Shown: positions 36,629 to 44,964, counted from the stretch's first letter. The stretch: 56,887 nucleotides of DNA from Oscillospiraceae bacterium (GCA_017939025.1 JAGBAI010000116.1:1-56887), one strand, 5' to 3'. Notes: generated by a model from the sequence alone, not told the origin. Numbers and translations are program-made.

Positions 36629-37162
36629 ATGAACTTTTTAGAAATTGCCAACGCCCGTCAGTCCTGCCGGGCTTATGACGAAACCCGGCCTGTGGAGCAG
36701 GAAAAGCTGGATGCCATTCTGGAAGCTGCCCGGCTGGCACCTTCCGCCTGTAACGGTCAGCCCTACCACTTCACCGTCTGCCGTGGCGAAACAGCAAAGG
36801 AAGTTGCCCAGCTGACCCGTGGAATGGGCGGCATGAATAAATTTGCCGTTCAGGCTCCCGTGTGCATCGTCATTTCTGAAATGCCCTACGTCAAATCTGC
36901 CGCTCTGGGTGCAAAGGTAAAAAACAACGACTACCGCTCCATCGACATTGGCATCACCACCGCTTATCTTACCGCCGAAGCAACTGCTCAGGGCCTGTCT
37001 ACCTGTATCTTAGGCTGGTTCGATGATGAGAAGCTGCGTAAGCTCTGCAACATCGCGCATCCCGTTCGACTGGTCATCACCCTGGGCTATGCCGCCGAAG
37101 GGGACAAGCTGAGAAAGAAAGTCCGCAAAGATCTGTCCGATCTGGTCAACTATCAGGAGTAA
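36629..37162 (+). CDS. Nitroreductase family FMN protein
   Basis: A small (177 residues) nitroreductase-fold flavoprotein. NARQSCRAYDE (8-18) matches the FMN-binding RxSxRxF/Y start, PSACNGQPYHF (~37-47) the NxQPW-type loop, and AEATAQGLSTCILGWFD the second half of the FMN site. Family members reduce quinones, nitro compounds or flavins with NAD(P)H. AGGAGG precedes the ATG. It is co-transcribed with the PPC protein three bases downstream. The physiological substrate is unknown. Confidence 0.9.
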   Translation: MNFLEIANARQSCRAYDETRPVEQEKLDAILEAARLAPSACNGQPYHFTVCRGETAKEVAQLTRGMGGMNKFAVQAPVCIVISEMPYVKSAALGAKVKNNDYRSIDIGITTAYLTAEATAQGLSTCILGWFDDEKLRKLCNIAHPVRLVITLGYAAEGDKLRKKVRKDLSDLVNYQE

Positions 37163-37165
37163 GCC

Positions 37166-37600
37166 ATGAATCATACCATTCTTTCCGCTTCCGGCAAACT
37201 AAAGCTCCACTGTGTCCGACTCCACCGGGGTGACGATCTGATGGGCTCCATCAAAACTCTCTGTGCGGAAAAGCACATCAAAGCCGGTGTGGTTCTTTCT
37301 GCCGTGGGCTGTATTTCCCAGGGCCGTATCCGGGATGCCAGCGGTGTCACCATCCGGCAGATCACCGACCACTGTGAGATCGTCAGCTTAAATGGCACCG
37401 TCAGCGAAGCGCGCTGCCATCTGCACATAGCCCTGTCCAAAGAGGATTTGAGTACCATCGGCGGCCACCTTTGCCCCGGCTGCATCATCAACACCACCTG
37501 CGAGCTGGTGATCGCGGAGCTCCCCGGTGTCGCATACGATGTAGAAGCAGATCCGGAAACCGGTTATGACGAGTTAATTTTCAACCGTTTTCAAGACTAA
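37166..37600 (+). CDS. PPC/DUF296 domain protein
   Basis: A 144-residue single-domain protein of the PPC (plant and prokaryote conserved, DUF296) family, trimeric and often annotated as DNA-binding. LHRGDDLMGSIKTLC (~19-33), LSAVGCISQGRIRD (~43-56), and the histidine-rich CHLHIALSKED...GGHLCPG (~84-105) match the family metal/ligand cleft. There is no AT-hook. It probably belongs with the nitroreductase as a two-gene unit ended by a strong terminator. Confidence 0.85.
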   Translation: MNHTILSASGKLKLHCVRLHRGDDLMGSIKTLCAEKHIKAGVVLSAVGCISQGRIRDASGVTIRQITDHCEIVSLNGTVSEARCHLHIALSKEDLSTIGGHLCPGCIINTTCELVIAELPGVAYDVEADPETGYDELIFNRFQD

Positions 37601-37604
37601 ATTG

Positions 37605-37639
37605 AGGCTTGCGGAGGATACTTCTCCGCAAGCCTTTTT
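37605..37639 (+). terminator. Rho-independent terminator after PPC gene
   Basis: 12-bp perfect stem AGGCTTGCGGAG (37605-37616) with 37624-37635, then T run. Confidence 0.92.
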
Positions 37640-37640
37640 A

Positions 37641-37722
37641 TTTAACTATTGGGTTAAATATTTCTGTTGACAAAATATAGTTGTTATGCTACTATATAAT
37701 TAACAATTAAGTTAATTGTTAA
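37641..37722 (+). promoter_or_regulatory. sdpR promoter with two palindromic operators
   Basis: TTGACA (37667-37672), 17-base spacer and TACTAT (37690-37695), with an alternative TATAAT at 37695. Right after it lies a perfect 23-base palindrome (37700-37722; arms TTAACAATTAA and TTAATTGTTAA around G). A second, shorter dyad TTTAAC-6-GTTAAA lies at 37641-37658 upstream of the -35. This fits ArsR-type autorepression. Confidence 0.8.
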
Positions 37723-37739
37723 TCAAAGGAGGAACTGAC

Positions 37740-38003
37740 ATGGGCTTACAGCAGACGCTCAAAGCTTTGGCCGATCCCACCCGGCGGGAGATCTTGAACC
37801 TTCTGAAAAAAGGCAAGCTGTCCGCCGGTGAGATCTGCGACCATTTCGACATCACCGCCGCTGCCATTTCCCGGCATTTGTCTGTTCTCAAGGAGGCCGA
37901 CCTTATCGAGGATACCCGGGAGGGCAAGTACATTTTCTACGAGCTGAACGCCTCCGTGCTGGAGGAGATCATGCTCTGGATCACCGACCTGAAAGGAGAA
38001 TGA
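37740..38003 (+). CDS. sdpR: ArsR-family autorepressor, SdpR-like
   Basis: An 87-residue winged-helix repressor. LQQTLKALADPTRREILNLL (3-22) and AGEICDHFDITAAAISRHLS (~31-50, recognition helix) with LIEDTREGKYIFYELN (wing) are typical of the SdpR/ArsR group, with no cysteine pair for metal sensing. AAAGGAGG lies 6-7 bases before the ATG, which decides the start against one eight codons upstream. By analogy with Bacillus, SdpI would sequester SdpR at the membrane. It is three bases before the YhfC gene. Confidence 0.9.
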   Translation: MGLQQTLKALADPTRREILNLLKKGKLSAGEICDHFDITAAAISRHLSVLKEADLIEDTREGKYIFYELNASVLEEIMLWITDLKGE

Positions 38004-38006
38004 GCC

Positions 38007-38831
38007 ATGATCCCTGCATCTGTAATTCTGGCCTGCTGGATAACCCTGTTCCTCAGTCTGGTACTTCCCCTTCTGCTTCTTGTATTTTTCGCCATAAAAT
38101 GGAGGAAACAGGGGATCCTGTCTGCCTGGCTCCTGGGTGCCGCCGGCTTCTTTGTGACCCAAATTCTGATCCGTCTGCCGATCCTCACCACGCTGCAAAG
38201 CCAAAGCTGGTTCTTGTCTTTTGCCCAAAACCACGTCTTCTTTTACGTCTTTTCTCTGGCCTTTACTGCCGGACTCTTTGAACTGGCAGGCCGATTCGCC
38301 GTGGCAAAGCTGATGGGGCGCAAGCTCACCCGGAACCGCGCTCTGGCTGCCGGTCTGGGCCACGGCGGCATTGAAGCGATCATCCTTGTAGGCATCACTT
38401 ATATCAACAATCTTGCCTACATCGCCGCCATCAATTCCGGCAGCTTTGATGTTCTCATGGCTCAAACTTCCGCGGCAGGCGCGGACATCAGCCAACTGGA
38501 ACTGATCCGCAGTCAGCTTCTGGGGACTTCCGCTTCCCTGTTCCTGCTGGCGGGCTTTGAGCGGGTTCTGGCCATGACCGGGCATCTGGCTATGAGCCTG
38601 CTGGTGTGCTACGGCGTGGCTCATAAAAAAGTCCTGCCCTGCCTCTTGCTGTGTCTGGGCATCCATACCCTGATGGATCTCACCGCCGGACTCTCGTTGG
38701 TGCTGGCCCAGCCCCTTGTCTATCCCATTATCTATACGATCCTCGTCATTATGGCAGTGATTTCCATTTGGGTAATCCGGAAGCTCTGCCGCCGCTGGAA
38801 AAAGGAGGATTTCTATGATCCTGAAAAATAA
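38007..38831 (+). CDS. YhfC family intramembrane metalloprotease-like protein
   Basis: A 274-residue membrane protein with about seven hydrophobic helices. The polar residues typical of the YhfC/CPBP-like family lie inside helices: FELAGR (Glu92, Arg96), GLGHGGIEAI (117-126, His119 and Glu123) and a later GIHTLMD. These suggest an active intramembrane protease or a degenerate relative. It sits between sdpR and sdpI, in a place where no such gene occurs in the classical Bacillus sdpRI pair. The sdpI ribosome site lies in its 3' end and the two overlap by 17 bases. Confidence 0.82.
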   Translation: MIPASVILACWITLFLSLVLPLLLLVFFAIKWRKQGILSAWLLGAAGFFVTQILIRLPILTTLQSQSWFLSFAQNHVFFYVFSLAFTAGLFELAGRFAVAKLMGRKLTRNRALAAGLGHGGIEAIILVGITYINNLAYIAAINSGSFDVLMAQTSAAGADISQLELIRSQLLGTSASLFLLAGFERVLAMTGHLAMSLLVCYGVAHKKVLPCLLLCLGIHTLMDLTAGLSLVLAQPLVYPIIYTILVIMAVISIWVIRKLCRRWKKEDFYDPEK

Positions 38832-39894
38832 AAAGTTGCTGATCCTCACATCCCTTCTGACGCTGCTGCCCATTCCCGTAGGTCTGCTGCTGTGGGACCG
38901 GTTCCCGGAGGTCATGTCGATCCATTGGGGCATCACTGGTCAGGCAGACGGTTTTGCCAGTGTTCCCATAACCGTGTTGGGACTTCCGGTTCTGATGCTG
39001 GCAATACACTGGCTGTGCATTCTCTTTACCGCACTGGATAAGAAAAACCGGGGCCGGAATCAAAAAATGTTCCGTGTCGTCCTATGGACGATCCCTGTGA
39101 TCAGCAACCTCAGTCTGCTGGGATTGTATGCCTTCGCGCTGGATATCGAATTCTCTCCTGTGGCCTGGACTGTTGTACCCATCGGTCTGCTGTTTGCCAT
39201 TATGGGCAACTATATGCCCAAAACCCGGATGAATTCCACCATGGGTATCAAGGTGCCCTGGGCCTACTCCAGTGAAGCAAACTGGAACGCCACCCATCGG
39301 TTTGCCGGCAAAATCTGGATGGCCGGCGGTATCCTCGTTGCCCTGTGCGGTCTGCTGCCTCATCTTTGGGCAGTCAGTGTCATGATCCTGGCGATGGTGA
39401 TTCTGTGCATCGTTCCCATGGTTTATTCCTACCGCTTCTATCAAAAAGAATTGGCAGAGGGAAAGGTTACAAAAACCGGCTTTTCCACCATGGATAAGCG
39501 TATGGGCAAGGCAAGCGTGATTTTTTTGATCCTGCTGACCGTCTTTCTGTGCTTTGTGCTGTTCTATGGCGATATCACTTACACCTTCCAGGAGGATTAT
39601 CTGTTCATCGACACCAATATGTATTCCGACTATATCCTCCATTACGATACCATTGAGTCCATCGAGCTTCTGGAGGGCAACATTTCCGGCCTCCGGGTAG
39701 GTGGCTACGGCAGTTTCCGTCTGCTGATGGGCTGGTTTGAAAACGAAGAACTGGGCACCTATCTGCGCTACACCTACTATAAGCCCGAAAGCTGCATCCT
39801 CCTGACCGCAAAGGGAAAACCTATCCTCCTCAGTGGCGAAACCGCCGCCGATACACAGGCGCTGTATGAACAGCTTCTGACAAAAATCCAATAA
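38815..39894 (+). CDS. sdpI: SdpI family membrane protein (DUF1648 N-terminus)
   Basis: A 359-residue membrane protein. The DUF1648 region has RFPEVMSIHWGITGQADGFA (~22-41) and PVLMLAIHWLCILF; the SdpI region has MPKTRMNSTMGIKVPWAYSS (~134-153) and FAGKIWMAGGILV. A C-terminal extra ~110 residues end in a PH-like soluble region (YDTIESIELLEG...). In Bacillus, SdpI gives immunity to the SdpC toxin and binds SdpR when toxin is present. No sdpABC is in the window. AAGGAGG (38802-38808) precedes the ATG. Confidence 0.9.
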   Translation: MILKNKKLLILTSLLTLLPIPVGLLLWDRFPEVMSIHWGITGQADGFASVPITVLGLPVLMLAIHWLCILFTALDKKNRGRNQKMFRVVLWTIPVISNLSLLGLYAFALDIEFSPVAWTVVPIGLLFAIMGNYMPKTRMNSTMGIKVPWAYSSEANWNATHRFAGKIWMAGGILVALCGLLPHLWAVSVMILAMVILCIVPMVYSYRFYQKELAEGKVTKTGFSTMDKRMGKASVIFLILLTVFLCFVLFYGDITYTFQEDYLFIDTNMYSDYILHYDTIESIELLEGNISGLRVGGYGSFRLLMGWFENEELGTYLRYTYYKPESCILLTAKGKPILLSGETAADTQALYEQLLTKIQ

Positions 39895-39904
39895 TCATCC
39901 AACA

Positions 39905-39926
39905 GGGCGGAGGCATGACTCCGCCC
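39905..39926. repeat. Palindromic hairpin after sdpI
   Basis: GGGCGGAG (39905-39912), six-base loop, CTCCGCCC (39919-39926), then TACA. It may serve as a weak terminator of the sdp operon. Confidence 0.6.
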
Positions 39927-39946
39927 TACATTGTTCCAAAAAAATC

Positions 39947-39975
39947 TTGACTGCGCCAAAAAGTTGGGATATAAT
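39947..39975 (+). promoter_or_regulatory. Sigma-A promoter of greA-lysS
   Basis: TTGACT (39947-39952), 17-base spacer, consensus TATAAT (39970-39975), 46 bases before the greA ATG. Confidence 0.88.
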
Positions 39976-40021
39976 AGCAGAAGCTATGTAAACTTTACTA
40001 TCTGAGAAAGGATTTTTGAAT

Positions 40022-40498
40022 ATGGCTAAGGAATACAAAATTACAAGCCTGCGGCTTGCCGACCTGGAAAAGGAACTGAACTACCTGAAGACCACCCGTG
40101 AACGCGAGGTCGCTGCCATGATCGCAGAAGCCCGCTCCTACGGTGACTTGTCCGAAAACTCCGAATACGATGCCGCTAAAAACGAGCAGGCAAAGCTCTA
40201 CGGCCGCATTGCTGAGATCGAGGACATCCTGTCCCACGCCGTCATCATTGAGGACGAGAACGAAGCCACCGGCCGCGTCGGCCTGGGCTGCACCATCGTC
40301 GTCAAGAACGAGGCAGGCGCTGAGTTCACCTACCGCATCACCGGCTCTCAGGAAGCCAACCCCATGGAGGGCAAGCTGTCCGACGACTCCCCCTTCGGCC
40401 GCGCCGTGGTGGGCAAGGCTGCCGGTGAGACCTTCACTGTCAACGCTCCCGCCGGTTCCTTTACCATGACCGTGGTCAGCGTTTCCCGGGAGGGCTAA
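40022..40498 (+). CDS. greA: Transcription elongation factor GreA
   Basis: Rescues backtracked RNA polymerase by stimulating cleavage of the nascent RNA. 158 residues: N-terminal coiled coil with ARSYGDLSENSEYDAAKNEQ (~38-57) holding the catalytic acidic tip (DLSENSEY), and a C-terminal FKBP-like domain with SPFGRAVVGKAAGE (~126-139). AGAAAGGA lies 9 bases before the ATG. It is followed three bases later by lysS. Confidence 0.97.
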   Translation: MAKEYKITSLRLADLEKELNYLKTTREREVAAMIAEARSYGDLSENSEYDAAKNEQAKLYGRIAEIEDILSHAVIIEDENEATGRVGLGCTIVVKNEAGAEFTYRITGSQEANPMEGKLSDDSPFGRAVVGKAAGETFTVNAPAGSFTMTVVSVSREG

Positions 40499-40501
40499 GC
40501 T

Positions 40502-41995
40502 ATGGCAAAGTTTGTACCCCAGCCGGAGCTGTCTCTGAACGATCAGATGCAGATCCGCCGCGAAAAGCTGGCAGCCCTGCAGGCCGAGGGCCGGGATCCT
40601 TTCCTGCAGACCAAGTTCGATTTCAATGCCGACTCCGCCGCCATCAAGGGCAATTACGAAGCCTTTGAAGGCAAAACCGTCAAGGTCGCCGGCCGTCTGA
40701 TGAGCAAGCGCGGTCAGGGCAAGGTCATGTTCTGCGATCTGCAGGACGCCACTGGCCGTATCCAGCTGTTTGTCAAGATCGACGAAATGGGCGAAGAGGA
40801 ATATGCCCGCTTTAAGAAGAATGACATTGGTGACATCATCGGTGCCGAAGGTGAGGTTTTCACCACCAAGGCTGGCGAGATCTCCGTCCGTACCAAGTCC
40901 ATCATTCTGCTGTCCAAGTCTCTGCATCCCCTGCCCGACAAATTCCACGGTCTGACCGACACTGAGATCCGCTTCCGCAAGCGCTATCTGGATCTGATGG
41001 TCAACCCCGAAGTCAAGCGCAACTTCGTCATCCGCTCCCAGTTCATTAAGTTCATGCGTTCTTATCTGGATAACATGAACTATATTGAAGTGGAGACCCC
41101 CGTTCTGAACACCATTGCCGGCGGTGCCTCCGCCCGGCCCTTCATCACCCACCACAATACGTTGGACATCGATATGTACATGCGTATTGCCACCGAGCTG
41201 CCCCTGAAGCGGCTCATCATCGGCGGCATGGATCGTGTCTATGAGATCGGCCGCATCTTCCGTAACGAGGGCATGGATCCCAAGCACAACCCCGAGTTCA
41301 CCTCCGTGGAGCTGTACCAGGCCTATGCTGACTTCCACGATATGATGGACATTGCCGAAGGCATCATTTCCGGCGCTGCTCAGGAAATTCTGGGTACCTA
41401 CGAAGTGGAATGGATGGGCGAGAAGATCAACCTGACTCCCGGCTGGCGCCGTCTGACCATGGTGGACGCTGTCAAGGAGTATGTGGGCATCGACTTCGGC
41501 GCTGTCTCCGATGACGCTGAGGCTGTAGCTCTGGCTAACTCCGTAGGTGTGGAGCTGGCCGACGCTGCCGAAAAGACCTGGGGCAATGCCCTGTACGCTA
41601 CCTTTGATCAGAAGGTGGAGGAGCATCTGATCCAGCCCACCTTTATCACCATGTATCCTGTGGAGGTCTCCCCTCTGACCAAGCGCTCCCCCGAAGATCC
41701 CCGGCTGACCGAGCGTTTTGAGCTGTTCATCTGCCACAGCGAGCTGGCCAACGCCTACTCCGAGCTGAACGATCCCATGGACCAGCGGGACCGCTTCATG
41801 AAGCAGGTAGAGCAGCGGGAGCGTGGCGACGACGAGACCGAAATGCTGGATGAGGATTTCCTGACCGCCATGGAATACGGCATGCCCCCCACGGGCGGCA
41901 TGGGCATGGGCATCGACCGCTGCGTCATGCTGCTCACCGGCACCGACACCATCCGCGAGGTCATCCTGTTCCCCACAATGAAGCCCCAGGATTAA
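40502..41995 (+). CDS. lysS: Lysyl-tRNA synthetase, class II
   Basis: Charges tRNA-Lys. 497 residues: OB-fold anticodon domain (KVAGRLMSKRGQGKVMFCDL, ~61-80), motif 1 (RSQFIKFMRSYLDNMNYIEVE), motif 2 (RIFRNEGMDPKHNPEFT) and motif 3 (GMGIDRCVMLLTG). Ribosome site GGGAGG is inside the end of greA. It is the last gene of the GC-rich backbone; AT-rich DNA begins within about 50 bases of its stop. Confidence 0.98.
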   Translation: MAKFVPQPELSLNDQMQIRREKLAALQAEGRDPFLQTKFDFNADSAAIKGNYEAFEGKTVKVAGRLMSKRGQGKVMFCDLQDATGRIQLFVKIDEMGEEEYARFKKNDIGDIIGAEGEVFTTKAGEISVRTKSIILLSKSLHPLPDKFHGLTDTEIRFRKRYLDLMVNPEVKRNFVIRSQFIKFMRSYLDNMNYIEVETPVLNTIAGGASARPFITHHNTLDIDMYMRIATELPLKRLIIGGMDRVYEIGRIFRNEGMDPKHNPEFTSVELYQAYADFHDMMDIAEGIISGAAQEILGTYEVEWMGEKINLTPGWRRLTMVDAVKEYVGIDFGAVSDDAEAVALANSVGVELADAAEKTWGNALYATFDQKVEEHLIQPTFITMYPVEVSPLTKRSPEDPRLTERFELFICHSELANAYSELNDPMDQRDRFMKQVEQRERGDDETEMLDEDFLTAMEYGMPPTGGMGMGIDRCVMLLTGTDTIREVILFPTMKPQD

Positions 41996-41999
41996 AAAG

Positions 42000-42098
42000 T
42001 TGTTGCAGCGCAATCACTTTTCAGCTTAACAAGGTCGTTTGACACCGAATTTACGACACTTTTACGACAAACCGAATTGAATTTGATATAGCAGAGCA
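42000..42098. other. Junction between GC-rich backbone and AT-rich accessory DNA
   Basis: Base composition and codon style change here. TTACGACA occurs twice within 20 bases (42050-42075), a pattern that could be arm sites of a tyrosine recombinase. No second copy of a putative att core is visible in the window, so the site is only a candidate element end. Confidence 0.4.
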
Positions 42099-42130
42099 AA
42101 AGCACCTTAGTCGTTTGACCGAGGTGCTTT
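42099..42130. terminator. Bidirectional terminator-like hairpin
   Basis: AAAGCACCT (42099-42107) pairs with AGGTGCTTT (42122-42130). It is T-rich on the plus side and fits the 3' end of the minus-strand XRE gene; it could also stop read-through from lysS. Confidence 0.7.
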
Positions 42131-42134
42131 GTTT

Positions 42135-42422
42135 TTATTCATGTCTTTTTTTGAGTGCTTCCGCCACAGTGCGGACAACCGCAATATCTTCATCAGATAA
42201 TCCTGTAACATCAATTACATTGTCTTTCGATACATCCAAGAGATAATCGGTTGTAGTATGAAAGATTCTTGCAATTTTTACCAACACATCATAGGAAGGA
42301 TATCTGTCACCTGATTCATAATAGGACACCACAGATTTAGCAACACCGATTCTGTCGGCCAATTGCTGTTGCGTTAACTTCTGACTTGTACGCAGTGTTT
42401 TCAGTTTTATGCCGAAGTTCAC
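42135..42422 (-). CDS. XRE family helix-turn-helix regulator
   Basis: A 95-residue DNA-binding protein. The HTH is at the N-terminus: LKTLRTSQKLTQQQLADRIG then VAKSVVSYYESGDRYPS (~8-44), followed by LVKIARIFHTTTDYLL. The C-terminal ~30 residues may dimerise. It is divergent from a lipoprotein gene, and an inverted repeat CTATCCAA/TTGGATAG lies between them. AT-rich codon use sets it apart from lysS next door. Confidence 0.9.
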   Translation of the reverse strand: MNFGIKLKTLRTSQKLTQQQLADRIGVAKSVVSYYESGDRYPSYDVLVKIARIFHTTTDYLLDVSKDNVIDVTGLSDEDIAVVRTVAEALKKRHE

Positions 42423-42457
42423 TTGTTTAGATCATCCTTTCCACTTTTTGTTATATT

Positions 42458-42500
42458 CTATCCAAGTGAAGTTGACTTTTGGATAGCAAAGAAATATAAT
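42458..42500 (+). promoter_or_regulatory. Lipoprotein gene promoter with palindromic operator
   Basis: TTGACT (42472-42477), 17-base spacer, TATAAT (42495-42500). An inverted repeat CTATCCAA (42458-42465) and TTGGATAG (42479-42486) spans the -35, with AAGT/ACTT inside. A likely site for the divergent XRE regulator. Confidence 0.7.
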
Positions 42501-42532
42501 TAAGTGGAATACTTAAAAGAAAGGTGACAAAC

Positions 42533-43150
42533 ATGAAAAAGTCAATCGTTGTAGCCTTAATCCTAGTGATATGCTTTACTTTTATTGCATGTTCTAAAGA
42601 AACAGCAAATCCTATTGCAGACGTTGAAAAGCTAATCACCAGCATCGGAGATATTACGCTAGAAAGTGAAGCCCAAATAGTCGCCGCAGAGAATGCTTAT
42701 GCAGAGCTGACCGAAGAAGAGAAAACGCAAATCACAAATTATGCACAGTTGCAGAACGCAAGAAAGGCGTTTGACAAATTAGTTGAACTGCAGCCAGCAC
42801 AAGAATTTGCTGCAAAACTGTTAACTGCTTGTGCGCCGGGTTTTAAAAAGCCCTTAGCACTAAAAGTCAATAATGCGTGGGTATGGCAAGACGATATACT
42901 TGGTCGGTACTACTATACGTTTTCTTTGGAAGTAACAAATGATTATGGAAATTCCTGGACAGCTTACTACGGAAACGATACATTAGGGTTTCGTGATTTT
43001 TCAGAGCAAGAAATATCATCCGCAGCATATCCTTTTACCGTAGGTATGGATATGTATTTTGTTGAGGGCGGTATAGAAGCTATGCAGAATGGTATAGAAT
43101 TGGATGCAGAATACATACAAAACTATTTGCTGATGAACTATGGCAAGTGA
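42533..43150 (+). CDS. Putative secreted lipoprotein, unknown function
   Basis: A 205-residue protein with a lipoprotein signal: MKKSIVVALILVICFTFIAC, lipobox FIAC with Cys20. A helical segment with alternating acidic residues (~25-85) resembles the bacterial surface helices rich in AEAAYAELTEEEK-type sequence, here NAYAELTEEEKTQI. The C-terminal ~110 residues carry many aromatic residues (WVWQDDILGRYYYTFSLEV) and look like a beta-rich domain. Start chosen at 42533, 8 bases after GAAAGG. Function not recognised. Confidence 0.75.
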   Translation: MKKSIVVALILVICFTFIACSKETANPIADVEKLITSIGDITLESEAQIVAAENAYAELTEEEKTQITNYAQLQNARKAFDKLVELQPAQEFAAKLLTACAPGFKKPLALKVNNAWVWQDDILGRYYYTFSLEVTNDYGNSWTAYYGNDTLGFRDFSEQEISSAAYPFTVGMDMYFVEGGIEAMQNGIELDAEYIQNYLLMNYGK

Positions 43151-43285
43151 CCTGTTGGTATAATTCACAATCGGTATGGTTAAAAATATGTTTGAGGTGT
43201 GTAGAGGGGTACAATAGCCCCGTGTAGAAAAGTGAGTTTGCTTCAAAATATAAACCATCCCCCACCACCTAGGAGGATAAGAAAT

Positions 43286-43320
43286 AGCACCGGGGTTTGA
43301 TTGCCTCGGTGCTTTGTTTT
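43286..43320 (+). terminator. Rho-independent terminator after lipoprotein gene
   Basis: AGCACCG-GG pairs with CC-CGGTGCT (43286-43295 with 43304-43313), followed by TTTGTTTT. An AGGAGG at 43271-43276 just upstream has no start codon after it. Confidence 0.7.
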
Positions 43321-43816
43321 ACTGTTCCATATAACTTATTACTTGATCTACGGTATACCCCTGTTCCAGCAACTCAATGATTGTTTCGCCTGGGCTATTT
43401 CCATACTTTTGCCGAAAAGATTTGTGTTGTTGATAAAGTGCCGTGTAAACGTCAGGAGCTAAACCAGGTGCACCCATAGCAAAGAAACTATCAAGCAATT
43501 CCGCCACGGCCTGGGGAGGTTCGTACATTCGCATTTTCTTGGTTATAGTAACTCCAGTTGATGTTTTTATTTCGACTTTGTACCCAATTCTAGGGCTGTT
43601 CCGTGAAGTCTGCAGCATAAGGTATGCTCTGACATCTACGATTTGTTCCATGTTAATCCCTTCTTCAATTCCACAAATACTTTTCAACTCATACCATCTA
43701 TCACACATTACTGCATCAATGGTCACATACATGTGGTCATTGATCTTTTTTACGGGGAATTGAATACAAAATGGATTTGAACTGATTGGTTCAAATTCGA
43801 TATCCTTATAAATCAT
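43319..43816 (-). CDS. Hypothetical protein
   Basis: A 165-residue protein not recognised. It has no signal peptide or membrane helix. The N-terminal ~110 residues look beta-rich (KINDHMYVTIDAVMCDRWYEL, IGYKVEIKTSTGVTITKKM); the C-terminal part is helical and ends EQGYTVDQVISYMEQ. GGGAGAG lies ahead of the ATG. It is downstream of the sigma-like gene in a leftward group. Confidence 0.65.
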   Translation of the reverse strand: MIYKDIEFEPISSNPFCIQFPVKKINDHMYVTIDAVMCDRWYELKSICGIEEGINMEQIVDVRAYLMLQTSRNSPRIGYKVEIKTSTGVTITKKMRMYEPPQAVAELLDSFFAMGAPGLAPDVYTALYQQHKSFRQKYGNSPGETIIELLEQGYTVDQVISYMEQ

Positions 43817-43835
43817 ATTATGTTTTTCTCTCCCC

Positions 43836-44435
43836 TCATGCAGTCATTGCAACTGTTAATGCTGCCCGAATCTTTACAATACGTTTATGAATCGCTACAC
43901 CTGACATACCAACAATAATACCAATTTCGCGTTCTGTCATTCCATCACGCTTGCATTCAATGATAAATCTATCCGTCTCGTCCATACAATTCAATACGGT
44001 TTGAAAGGCAGTCCTAATAATAACTGTTGTTTCTGTGTGACATTTTGTGTCAACAGATATCATTTCAGCGTAGTCATATTCCCTTCCGTTGCCGTCAATA
44101 ATGGTATGTACCCTATTGCGCTCATGCTTGCTGTCTTGGCCGTTAATGCTACGAATAACATCCTTTGCACACCGGTAAATCAGCGAAACAAGCGTAATTT
44201 CTTGCTTTCCATCGTTGATACGCTTCCTATTGAGAATGTAGAGGTAATCAGGGTCAAGACGTTCAGACATCTTTAGCCATGTTTCATTTATCAAGCAATC
44301 TAAACCATGATAATTTATAAAGTAATCAGTGCTGTTACAAGCAAATTCTCTTCTCAATGCTTTATACACATTTGCTGTTATCATTCTTAATTGCTCGTCT
44401 TCACTCATTTTCTCCCACTGCTGAATAATATACAT
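43836..44435 (-). CDS. Sigma-70-like factor of a mobile element
   Basis: A 199-residue protein with an RNA polymerase sigma-like region 4 at the C-terminus: LNCMDETDRFIIECKRDGMT then EREIGIIVGMSGVAIHKRI (HTH, ~165-190). The N-terminal part has DCLINETWLKMSERLDPDY and LVSLIYRCAKDVIRSI, resembling a region 2. Start at 44435 was preferred because AAGGAG lies 9 bases before it; an ATG 24 bases upstream has its purine run too close. Such proteins occur in conjugative elements and prophages of Firmicutes and may activate element genes. Confidence 0.7.
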   Translation of the reverse strand: MYIIQQWEKMSEDEQLRMITANVYKALRREFACNSTDYFINYHGLDCLINETWLKMSERLDPDYLYILNRKRINDGKQEITLVSLIYRCAKDVIRSINGQDSKHERNRVHTIIDGNGREYDYAEMISVDTKCHTETTVIIRTAFQTVLNCMDETDRFIIECKRDGMTEREIGIIVGMSGVAIHKRIVKIRAALTVAMTA

Positions 44436-44580
44436 AATTGTTTGCTCCTTATTATTCATTCCTTCTTTATATTTGACAGTTGGGAGCAGACAAGCTATAA
44501 TTGGTTTGTCCGCTCCCGTTCCGGTTGTGGTCAAGTCCTTTGCCTGTTGCTTTGGTCGGCTCTCAGGCAAGGGGCTTTTT

Positions 44581-44859
44581 TCATACACTGATGGTGAAAC
44601 GTCTGCTGCTGATCTGCTTGGTGTAGGCTCTGTATACCTCCGGCATAACCTTCTTAAATGCAGTGCTGTCGAATCTCTGGCTGAGAACCGAAGTCCAACG
44701 AATAATGTACTGTCCAGCTTCCAGCTCTTCGGTGTTGCGGTTCAGCATTTCTTCTTTGATTTCATCTCGAAGGGCTTCGGCTTCTGCCTTAGCCTCATCA
44801 ATTAGGGCTTCCAGCTCCTTCAGTGCTTCAATCTTAGAGGTGATTTCAATGGTAGACAT
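44581..44859 (-). CDS. Small coiled-coil protein of mobile elements
   Basis: 92 residues. The N-terminal half is a heptad-rich helix (IEALKELEALIDEAKAEAEA); the second half has GQYIIRWTSVLSQRFDSTAF and ISSRRFTISV. I recognise the pattern as one repeatedly found in Firmicutes phages and integrative elements, without known function. AAAGGAG precedes the ATG. It is the first gene leftward of the operator-rich promoter region. Confidence 0.75.
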   Translation of the reverse strand: MSTIEITSKIEALKELEALIDEAKAEAEALRDEIKEEMLNRNTEELEAGQYIIRWTSVLSQRFDSTAFKKVMPEVYRAYTKQISSRRFTISV

Positions 44860-44964
44860 AGTGTTTTCTCCTTTGAAAAAAGAATTTGTTCACCCATGTT
44901 GTAGTCATTGTTATGGGGGTGACTTACCGGGTGGCCTCTGTTGTCCCCTCTTCTCTATGGTTAT

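Noticed and set aside
39998..42013. Long minus-strand open frame (671 codons) opposite greA and lysS
   Set aside because: It mirrors two certain genes in GC-rich codon phase and has no ribosome site or family motifs; it is an antisense shadow.
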